Positions 31,785-40,364 of a stretch of 40,364 nucleotides of DNA are shown in pieces. Origin of the DNA: Actinomycetes bacterium (GTDB lineage Bacteria > Actinomycetota > Actinomycetes > S36-B12). The translations under genes were made by a program, and so were the position numbers. Under the pieces are notes generated by a model that did not search any database, was not told where the DNA came from, and was given only the letters and a program-made list of their open reading frames with translations. Numbering within the stretch: the first letter of the stretch is position 1; every line of letters starts with the position of its first letter. The stretch is from assembly GCA_014190275.1 (NCBI GenBank), contig BJGE01000011.1:1-40364 (forward strand). The letters are read 5' to 3'.

Positions 31785-33413
31785 ATGAACAGGTACTTGA
31801 CCGGGGTTATCGACTTCCTCCTCGCCGGCCCCCGTTGGATTTTACGTATCTGGCGCCGATCCCTGCTGCTGCGAGTTACCTCCACCACCTTGGTGCTTTC
31901 GATAATCGTCATGGCAGCGCTGGGATTCTCGCTTTTATCGCGGGTCACCAGCGGCCTATTGGATGCCAAGGATCGGGCCTCGGTTGGCGAGGCCGCTGCT
32001 GGTCTGGTGGAAGCACAGCGGGTCATGGACGCCGCGGATACCGGCACGACGACACCCTCGGCGGCACGCCTGGTCGACTCAGTCGTCACCACACTCGCAG
32101 CACGCGCGGGTTCACCCGGGCAGTTTGATGTCCTGCTGCTTTCATCTGGTCAATTACCGGATGCGCCCGAGCGTGGTACGAACCTAGTGTCCGTGACGAG
32201 TGTCCCCACTGAACTGCGCGCGGCCGTCACTGAGACAAAGCGCCAGTCGTGGACTTACACCGATATCAAGTCACTTGACGGTGGGTCGACACCGGGGCTG
32301 GTGGTCGGTGGTCCACTTATTATTCCAACGGTCGGTGACTACGAGTTGTACTACCTGTACCCGTTAACCCAAGAGCAGCAGACTTTGGATCTAGTGCGCG
32401 GTGCCGTGGTGCTAACCGGGCTCCTGCTCGTTGGGCTATTGGCATTGGTGGCCGGGCTCATCACCCGCCAGGTAGTAGTGCCGGTGCGGGCGGCGGCGCG
32501 CACCGCATTGCGCTTCTCTGATGGGTATCTATCCGAGCGTATGAAAGTCAAAGGCGAGGACGATCTGGCCAGACTTGCCGGGGCTTTCAACGACATGGCT
32601 GCCAGCATCGCTCGGCAGATCAAGCAACTAGAAGGTCTATCGCGCGTCCAGCGCCGATTTGTCTCTGATGTCTCGCATGAACTTAGAACTCCACTGACCA
32701 CAATTAGAATGGCCGCCGATGTGATGTTCGAGGACCGCGCATCATTTGATGGGCCCACGGCTCGCGCGGCCGAACTACTCCAAGCCCAATTAGATCGTTT
32801 CGAATCGCTCCTAGCCGATCTACTTGAGATCTCCCGTTTCGATGCCGGTGCCGCGGTACTTGAAGCGGATCCATTTGACCTGTACGCCTTGGTGGCGCGG
32901 GTTATTGACGGTTCCACCCCGCTTGCTGAACGGATTGGAGTGCCGCTTCGGCTGCATTCACCTGATGAACCGAGGTTGATCTACGCAGATTCACGCCGTA
33001 TTGATCGAGTTCTCCGAAATCTGATCGGGAATGCCATCGAGCATGGCAATGAGCGTGGTGTAGATGTGACCATCGGCCTGGGCGAGGAGGCAGCGGCCGT
33101 CACGGTGCGCGACTATGGAGTTGGTTTGCGGCCGGGGGAGTCCTCGCTGGTTTTCAACCGGTTCTGGCGCGCCGATCCGGCACGGGCCAGAACGACCGGG
33201 GGATCAGGCCTAGGCCTCGCAATTGCACTTGAAGATGCGCGGCTGCACGGGGGCTGGCTCGAAGCCTGGGGCGAGCCGGGCCGCGGAGCTTGTTTCCGCT
33301 TGACGTTACCCCTCACGGTGCGAGGTGCATTCGCAAGTTCGCCACTGGATTTGTATCCAAATGATCCAATACCCCCGAATAGCACCGCTAAAGAAAATAT
33401 CGAGGTGCGCTGA
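31785..33413 (+). CDS. mtrB: Sensor histidine kinase MtrB
   Basis: 542 aa. Two membrane helices (about 28-58 and 200-228) flank an extracellular sensor region of about 140 residues. A HAMP linker follows (VPVRAAARTALRFSDGYL), then HisKA with phosphoacceptor His298 (VSHELRTPLT), and the ATPase with LRNLIGNAIEHGNE (N box), DYGVGL (G1) and GGSGLGLAIALEDARLHGG in two parts (G2). It senses the cell envelope and phosphorylates MtrA. Its stop overlaps the lpqB start by one base (TGATG), the conserved actinobacterial coupling. The ATG at 31785 is not backed by a clear ribosome-binding site. Confidence 0.95.
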   Translation: MNRYLTGVIDFLLAGPRWILRIWRRSLLLRVTSTTLVLSIIVMAALGFSLLSRVTSGLLDAKDRASVGEAAAGLVEAQRVMDAADTGTTTPSAARLVDSVVTTLAARAGSPGQFDVLLLSSGQLPDAPERGTNLVSVTSVPTELRAAVTETKRQSWTYTDIKSLDGGSTPGLVVGGPLIIPTVGDYELYYLYPLTQEQQTLDLVRGAVVLTGLLLVGLLALVAGLITRQVVVPVRAAARTALRFSDGYLSERMKVKGEDDLARLAGAFNDMAASIARQIKQLEGLSRVQRRFVSDVSHELRTPLTTIRMAADVMFEDRASFDGPTARAAELLQAQLDRFESLLADLLEISRFDAGAAVLEADPFDLYALVARVIDGSTPLAERIGVPLRLHSPDEPRLIYADSRRIDRVLRNLIGNAIEHGNERGVDVTIGLGEEAAAVTVRDYGVGLRPGESSLVFNRFWRADPARARTTGGSGLGLAIALEDARLHGGWLEAWGEPGRGACFRLTLPLTVRGAFASSPLDLYPNDPIPPNSTAKENIEVR

Positions 33414-35125
33414 TGCGAATCCTTGGTGCGCTTGTCGCCTCGGCGGTGTTGTTGACCGGGTGTGGTGCCCTACCGCCGTCCTTGACCGCCCAGGTACCGA
33501 CTACCGGGCCAATTCAACAAGGTGCGCGGGTGAACCTAGACCCCAAGGATCAGTTCATTCGAGTCATTGCGCGCGGCCCGCGTGATGGCATGACCCCGAC
33601 CCAGATCGTGCAGGGGTTCCTTGATGCATCTGCGTCATTTGACGGTGATCATGAGGTTGCTCGGCAGTATCTGACCGGTACGGCCAATTCTCGCTGGCTA
33701 CCCGGCCTACAGGTATCGATTTATGACGGCGCAGCGGTGGTAACTTCCAGTGGCAATTCGGTAACCCTGACGGCTAGCCAAGCCGGCCGAATCGATGAAA
33801 TCGGTCGATACTCGGTCTCGCCACCGGGGGAAGAACTTCGCGGGAACTTTCAGTTGGTCCGCGAGGATGCGCAGTGGCGCATAGATCGCTTGCCGCAGGG
33901 CCTGCTGCTTTCGGCATCCGATGTCGATAGGGCTTATCGCTCCTTGGCTGTTTACTTCTTCAATCCGAGTTTTGCCGCCTTGGTTCCAGATGCGCGCATG
34001 ATCCCGGTGCTGGGCCCCGGTCAGGGCACGACCTTGGTGCGCTATCTCCTGGACGGACCAAGTGATTGGCTGGCGCCGGCGGTGCGTACCGGCTTCCCCG
34101 ATGGAGTAGGGCTAAATATTGAAGCCGTGCCAATTGATGGGGGGGTAGCGGAGGTTGACTTGAAATCCTCGGCGCTATTGGCCGATGACGCCACGCAAAA
34201 GGCCATGTCACAGCAACTTGTTTGGACGCTCGGGCAGTTACCCGAAGTCACCGCAGTGCAAATCACAGCCGGGGGGCAACCCCTGGTTCTTCCAGGGGTG
34301 ACCGCACCGCAATCGGTCGATGCGTGGCCGGCGGTTGATCCGGACGCACTGCCGGCAGACTCATCCGGTTATGTTGCGCGAAGTCAGTCAGTGGTGCGCT
34401 TAGGTATTGATAATGACCGTCCGGTGCCAGGTGCTGCGGGTGCGGGCACAGTTTCGTTTCAGAGATTCGCGATTGACCGATTGTCCGAGGCCGTTGGTGG
34501 GGTGGACGATGAGGGGACCTTGTGGCGCGGCGGGCTCGATGCTGACTCGCAGTTACTGCCCTTGATCCGTAACGAAGCGCTTTCGGCTCCGGTCTTCGAT
34601 GCCGACGGAAATATTTGGGTGATAAATGCATTGACGGGTTTGACCCGGGTTGATCGCATCGGCCGTCAGGCCGAAGTTGAGATATCTGGACTCCCGGTGG
34701 ATGCGGTCCTAACTGCCGCCGTGCCATCACGGGACGGCACCAGATGTGCCTTGATTGTGCAAAGGGGTGTGCGAACATCGCTTTACCTAGGGGTGATCGT
34801 TAGATCAGCCGCGAATTCGACGATGGCAATTAAAGATCCGATCAGGGTCGAAACACGGCTAACTGAGGCGATCAGCGTGAACTGGGCCGGGGCTAATTCT
34901 TTAATGATCTTGGGCGGCGACGGGGCCGAATCCCTACAGGTATTCAACCTAGATCTGGCGCGTGGGTCTATTTACGGTATCGGGGCGCCCGAAGCACCGG
35001 TGATGGTTGCCGCGGCCCCGGGATTGCCAACCCTGGTCGGTGCTGCAGATGGCTGGATTTACGAGTACGTCGGGGCCAGTTGGCGCAAGCGCACCAGCGG
35101 TACCTCGTCAACCTACCCGAACTAA
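33413..35125 (+). CDS. lpqB: Lipoprotein LpqB
   Basis: 570 aa. The signal peptide ends with the lipobox LLTG-Cys17, so the mature protein is lipid-anchored outside the membrane. A GerMN domain lies near 195-300 (YLLDGPSDWLAPAVRTGFPDG and VDLKSSALLADD), followed by an LpqB beta-propeller domain with VFDADGNIWVINALTG. LpqB modulates MtrB signalling. The start is one base inside the mtrB stop. It is convergent with comF, with a 45-bp gap. Confidence 0.94.
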   Translation: MRILGALVASAVLLTGCGALPPSLTAQVPTTGPIQQGARVNLDPKDQFIRVIARGPRDGMTPTQIVQGFLDASASFDGDHEVARQYLTGTANSRWLPGLQVSIYDGAAVVTSSGNSVTLTASQAGRIDEIGRYSVSPPGEELRGNFQLVREDAQWRIDRLPQGLLLSASDVDRAYRSLAVYFFNPSFAALVPDARMIPVLGPGQGTTLVRYLLDGPSDWLAPAVRTGFPDGVGLNIEAVPIDGGVAEVDLKSSALLADDATQKAMSQQLVWTLGQLPEVTAVQITAGGQPLVLPGVTAPQSVDAWPAVDPDALPADSSGYVARSQSVVRLGIDNDRPVPGAAGAGTVSFQRFAIDRLSEAVGGVDDEGTLWRGGLDADSQLLPLIRNEALSAPVFDADGNIWVINALTGLTRVDRIGRQAEVEISGLPVDAVLTAAVPSRDGTRCALIVQRGVRTSLYLGVIVRSAANSTMAIKDPIRVETRLTEAISVNWAGANSLMILGGDGAESLQVFNLDLARGSIYGIGAPEAPVMVAAAPGLPTLVGAADGWIYEYVGASWRKRTSGTSSTYPN

Positions 35126-35152
35126 CCCCAACCGGCCGCCCGGCCTCGGGGT
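35125..35152. terminator. Possible bidirectional terminator hairpin
   Basis: Between the convergent lpqB and comF ends, ACCCC (35125-35129) pairs with GGGGT (35148-35152) and the inner GGCC/GGCC (35134-35137 with 35142-35145) adds a second stem. There is no T-run on either side, so it could be a bare hairpin terminator of the kind common in high-GC bacteria. Confidence 0.4.
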
Positions 35153-35170
35153 CAACCTGGTTGGTCGAAG

Positions 35171-35848
35171 TTAGCCCCACTTTGCTGGTGTACCGGCGAC
35201 CGCAGCGACCCCGGCCACCTGGACTCCTGCGGCTTCTAAAGTGTGTACCGCCTCCAAAGTGGTGGCACCGGTGGTAATGACGTCGTCGACCACGATGATG
35301 CGAAAGCCGGTGAAGTTTGGCAGTTTTGCTAGCTGTCTTTGCCGCACTTCGAACGACCCGACGATGGCGGTGCGGCGCTGGGCGGCCGAGCGGCCGACGT
35401 GCTTGCCGTTGTCGAGACCGCGACGCAGCAGATGCTGAACCCGCGCCGGCTGCGCGGTATTGCTAAGTACTTGCGCGGCTCGATTGGCAATTAACAAGGT
35501 GGTATCTGCACCACGAGTGTGAATAGAACTAGCGTGCGGGGGGATGGTGACGAGCAGGGTTGGGCCGCTCGTCAACGTGGTGATAGCGCTAGCGAGCAAG
35601 GTGCCCAGCGGGGCGGTCAAGGAGCGCACGCCTTGTTCTTTGTGGGCGATGATGGCGGCCTTGGTCTGGTCTTGGTACCAGGCCCCGGTGGCTACCGGCC
35701 AGCAGGTGCGGAGCGGATGGAGTCCGGCTTGGTTAGTCATCCCCGCCCAGCAGGTCGGGCACAAGGTGGTGCCCAGTGCCTGACAGCCAACACATGTTCG
35801 GCTCAGTACGAGGTCAATACAGGCACCGAGGAGCAACTGAAGACCCAC
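35171..35848 (-). CDS. comF: ComF family phosphoribosyltransferase-like protein
   Basis: 225 aa from GTG 35848. An N-terminal zinc ribbon (CVGCQ...CPTCW, from about residue 15) precedes a type I phosphoribosyltransferase fold with AAIIAHKEQG, PPHASSIHTRGADTTLL in two pieces, and the PRPP loop IIVVDDVITTGATTLEA near 185. ComF is needed for DNA uptake in transformable bacteria; in others the role is unclear. GTG 35848 was chosen because GAAAGGGGG stands just upstream and the zinc ribbon then falls at the usual place; longer starts would invade secA. Here it is oriented against lpqB, whereas in some relatives the gene order is similar with hpf next to it. Confidence 0.9.
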   Translation of the reverse strand: MGLQLLLGACIDLVLSRTCVGCQALGTTLCPTCWAGMTNQAGLHPLRTCWPVATGAWYQDQTKAAIIAHKEQGVRSLTAPLGTLLASAITTLTSGPTLLVTIPPHASSIHTRGADTTLLIANRAAQVLSNTAQPARVQHLLRRGLDNGKHVGRSAAQRRTAIVGSFEVRQRQLAKLPNFTGFRIIVVDDVITTGATTLEAVHTLEAAGVQVAGVAAVAGTPAKWG

Positions 35849-35967
35849 AGGCCCCCTTTCGGCCGCGGGGGGTAGTTTGCGCAGTATTTCTGGTCCGAGG
35901 CAAGGGGATGGGGCCGGCCGGTGGATAAGGGGGCACCCGCAGCGGTCCGTGACCACCTTGTGACCTC

Positions 35968-35996
35968 TACGATGGGGTGCGCCAGCAGGCTGGCGC
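35968..35996 (+). promoter_or_regulatory. secA leader: -10 box and hairpin
   Basis: TACGAT (35968-35973) is a possible -10 hexamer with a predicted start near 35980, though no good -35 hexamer is present. Directly at that point a perfect 8-bp inverted repeat, GCGCCAGC/GCTGGCGC with two bases between (35979-35996), would form a hairpin at the 5' end of the secA message. The rest of the 202-bp gap between comF and secA shows nothing recognisable. Confidence 0.4.
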
Positions 35997-36050
35997 GTTG
36001 GTTTACCCGAGAGTGTCGATCTGGTCGACCGATCCGAAAGGCTTGTCACT

Positions 36051-38828
<2,778 letters not shown>

Positions 38829-38858
38829 CCCCGCTGCTCGCTTTTTCGTGTTGAAGGG

Positions 38859-39347
38859 TTAGCCGAGGTTGACCGCGGTAACCAGCCAGCGTTCCCCAAT
38901 GAACTCAAAGCGCATCGCCACCGCACGGGCCCGATCGCTGCCCACTAGAACGGCAGAGGTCTCGGCGATGCCCTCCGCGATTTGGCAGATGCGAATGGAA
39001 CGCACCTGTTTTAGGGTGCGGGTGGTCAGGTTTCGGTTGCTTGGGTGGCGCCGCACGGCAGCGCCACGTTCGGCAAGTCGCGCCAATTGGCTGCGCTCCA
39101 CCCAACGGATCAGTTGGCCAGGTGGGCGATCACCGATACCAACCTCACTGAGCGCCCGCGCCATCTGGGCCACCCAGGCGATAGGTAAATCATTGGCTGT
39201 CGGTTGGCCCGCGTTGTCGGCATCCTTGGCTGCGCCGACAAGGCGGAGGTGCCGCGGCACCGGTGGCGGGCTGTCGATACCAGGTGCCACTTGCCAGTCC
39301 AAGGGCAAAGGCAATTGGTCAATTGGGGCAAGGTCAAGGACGGTCAC
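38859..39347 (-). CDS. Rv3235-type family protein (DUF6459-like)
   Basis: 162 aa. The N-terminal third is proline-rich and probably flexible. The C-terminal ~110 residues form the conserved part: VAQMARALSEVGIGDRPPGQLIRWV over a helical run, then LKQVRSIRICQIAEGIAE and the closing VAMRFEFIGERWLVTAVNLG in two pieces. This C-terminal pattern matches the Rv3235 family encoded near secA in actinobacteria. The function is unknown. GTG 39347 has AAGGAGA 7 nt upstream, so it is leadered. It converges with secA, 30 bp between stops. Confidence 0.82.
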   Translation of the reverse strand: MTVLDLAPIDQLPLPLDWQVAPGIDSPPPVPRHLRLVGAAKDADNAGQPTANDLPIAWVAQMARALSEVGIGDRPPGQLIRWVERSQLARLAERGAAVRRHPSNRNLTTRTLKQVRSIRICQIAEGIAETSAVLVGSDRARAVAMRFEFIGERWLVTAVNLG

Positions 39348-39670
39348 GGTCGTTCTCCTTAGTTCGCTTTAGCTGGAGGACGGCCGCGGTCGGGGGGTCG
39401 CGGGAGTCTTGTTACCGGTGGTACCGAAATTTTTGTGGCCCGGTTTCACAATTTAGATTTTGGCTTCCCATCGTGCGGTTGCTTTCATTTGCTTGTATTT
39501 AGTTCTGATGAGAGTTCTACGTCACAGGTCAGAGCCTGTCAATGGCAAGGGGTAGCTGGCTGTGGATAACTTTTCCCGTAATAGCTGCCGATGAGCGAGA
39601 ATCATCATGGCGTCAGTGTGCCCAGCCGGCGGGCAACTTAAACCTAAGAGCGAGCCGAAGGGGAGTTTCG
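39348..39670. other. AT-rich divergent intergenic region
   Basis: 323 bp between two divergent genes. The part 39425-39515 is clearly richer in A and T than the surroundings and likely holds promoters for one or both genes, though no clean -35/-10 pair was found. A perfect DnaA box (TGTGGATAA, the complement of TTATCCACA) is at 39560-39568, and ACAGG/CCTGT forms a small inverted repeat at 39524-39539. An in-frame extension of the next gene back to 39542 exists but lacks support. Confidence 0.5.
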
Positions 39671-40219
39671 ATGATGATTACCAACCCCGATGACCTATTG
39701 GCCCAGGTGGCAGCTGGCTTTCAGTCCAATTGCGACGCGGACGTCATCGCCGAGGCCGCCGAGTTAGCCGAGGTGGAGCAGGCGCGACTGCGACTCGTTG
39801 ATCGCTGGCTCGCCACCACCGGGCCGGTCAGTGTCTGGGTGGTTGGACTCCCGGTGATTCACGGATCCGTGGTGGCGGCCGGAAGCGGCCTCGTGGTGGT
39901 CCGGGATGTCGATGAAAATATTTGGGCCCTTGGGGGTGGGGCGGTGGTTGGCATTGTGGGCCTTGCCGCCGGGCTGCGAGATGAACGCCCCGACCCGGGC
40001 CGGCCGGTACTGACGTGGTCGAAATTCCTGCGGGACTTAACCGGGGTGTTGGTGCGGATCTATACCACCGATGCGATGACTAGAAGTGGTGAGCTGGTTA
40101 GCGTGGGTGCTGATCACTTGGATCTGATCACCGGTGCCGATGGTCAGGCGGGCCGGCGGATCACCATCGCCTTTACCGCATTGGTAGTGGTGCAGACTCC
40201 TGCCCGAAGGGATGGGTAA
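39671..40219 (+). CDS. Conserved actinobacterial protein of unknown function
   Basis: 182 aa. An acidic N-terminal helix region (ADVIAEAAELAEVEQARLRLVDRW) is followed by a small beta-rich domain: PVSVWVVGLPVIHGSVVAAG, LVVVRDVDENIWALGGGAVVGIVGL in two pieces, then RSGELVSVGADHLDLI. The repeated hydrophobic strands recall compact beta-barrel folds. Similar actinobacterial proteins near secA are sometimes labelled Fis-family regulators, which the sequence itself does not show. ATG 39671 was chosen because AGGGGAG lies just upstream; the upstream ATG at 39542 would add 43 residues without a ribosome site. The 3' end overlaps a convergent HTH gene by 47 bp. Confidence 0.75.
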   Translation: MMITNPDDLLAQVAAGFQSNCDADVIAEAAELAEVEQARLRLVDRWLATTGPVSVWVVGLPVIHGSVVAAGSGLVVVRDVDENIWALGGGAVVGIVGLAAGLRDERPDPGRPVLTWSKFLRDLTGVLVRIYTTDAMTRSGELVSVGADHLDLITGADGQAGRRITIAFTALVVVQTPARRDG

Positions 40220-40364
40220 CCACAAAATCTTGGGTGAACTGGTACATCCGAGTGATGTAGTGCTCAAGTTGGGTCGCCTCGATCCGCCACTGACCCCGGC
40301 CGCCAATCTTGATCGCGGGCAACTCGCCGGTTCGAACCAGGGCATAGGTCTGCGCAGCCGAAAT
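40173..40364 (-). CDS. Excisionase-type HTH protein, C-terminal part
   Basis: Partial: 63 residues run in from the window end to TAA 40175-40173. The segment begins ISAAQTYALVRTGELPAIKI and continues GGRGQWRIEATQLEHYI, the winged-helix pattern of excisionase/MerR-like HTH_17 DNA-binding domains (helix, recognition turn, R..W.. wing). The last ~20 residues are a variable tail. In actinobacteria a small protein like this is found near the Rv3235-like gene, so it is probably a chromosomal regulator and not a phage excisionase. The start lies outside the window. It overlaps the convergent gene by 47 bp. Confidence 0.83.
   Translation of the reverse strand: MSAAQTYALVRTGELPAIKIGGRGQWRIEATQLEHYITRMYQFTQDFVVTHPFGQESAPLPMR

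Noticed and set aside
40173-40364. Phage or integrative-element excisionase
   Set aside because: The HTH type is shared with excisionases, but no integrase, att repeat or phage gene is near, and similar small HTH genes accompany the secA region in actinobacteria.

Overview
This window looks like the conserved chromosomal core of a high-GC Gram-positive bacterium (Actinomycetota). The evidence is a WhiB2-type iron-sulfur regulator, the coenzyme F420 genes fbiA/fbiB, the mtrA-mtrB-lpqB set, a TIGR03089 protein, DUF3499 and DUF5719 proteins and an Rv3235-type protein beside secA. From memory, the backbone (purK-purE ... LCP protein, TIGR03089, GDP-mannose pyrophosphorylase, fbiB, fbiA, whiB ... 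manB, manA, ahcY, mtrA, mtrB, lpqB, comF, secA, Rv3235-like) matches the mycobacterial and Streptomyces order. GC is moderate for the phylum (roughly 58% by eye) and genes are tightly packed. This could suit a streamlined, perhaps aquatic actinobacterium, but the species cannot be named from this sequence.

Layout. 1-550: end of purK and purE. 561-11063: a surface-glycan block inserted after purE. It holds a CoA-binding protein, UDP-glucose dehydrogenase, four overlapping glycosyltransferases, a cytidylyltransferase-like enzyme, a Wzm/Wzt-type ABC exporter, a CDP-alcohol phosphotransferase and a further glycosyltransferase. 11064-11514: a non-coding, hairpin-rich gap between convergent genes. 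11515-18915: LCP ligase, SpoIID-like protein, TIGR03089 protein, GDP-mannose pyrophosphorylase, fbiB and fbiA. 19197-30203: whiB, a giant membrane glycosyltransferase, DUF5719, DUF3499, manB, a Trm112-like protein, manA, a cation efflux protein and ahcY, closed by a strong terminator. 30320-35125: CPBP protease-like protein, mtrA, mtrB, lpqB. 35171-40364: comF, secA, an Rv3235-like gene, a conserved hypothetical and the end of an excisionase-type HTH gene.

How it fits together. ManA, ManB and ManC make GDP-mannose and Ugd makes UDP-glucuronate. The glycosyltransferases would build a wall or surface polymer, the ABC pair could export it, the LCP protein could attach it to peptidoglycan, and the cytidylyltransferase/CDP-alcohol pair suggests phosphodiester links or a phospho-alcohol decoration. 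MtrAB-LpqB and WhiB are envelope and division regulators. This functional chain is inference from families and order.

The most notable signals are: (1) a hexamer TAnnnT at exactly -12 to -7 from the start codon of eight genes, pointing to widespread leaderless transcription; (2) a Wzt-like ATPase that has lost the Walker A lysine, the signature motif and the switch histidine; (3) a CDP-alcohol phosphotransferase with His in place of the last motif Asp; (4) the structured 451-bp gap at 11064-11514. No tRNA, rRNA, CRISPR array, insertion sequence or integrase was recognised.
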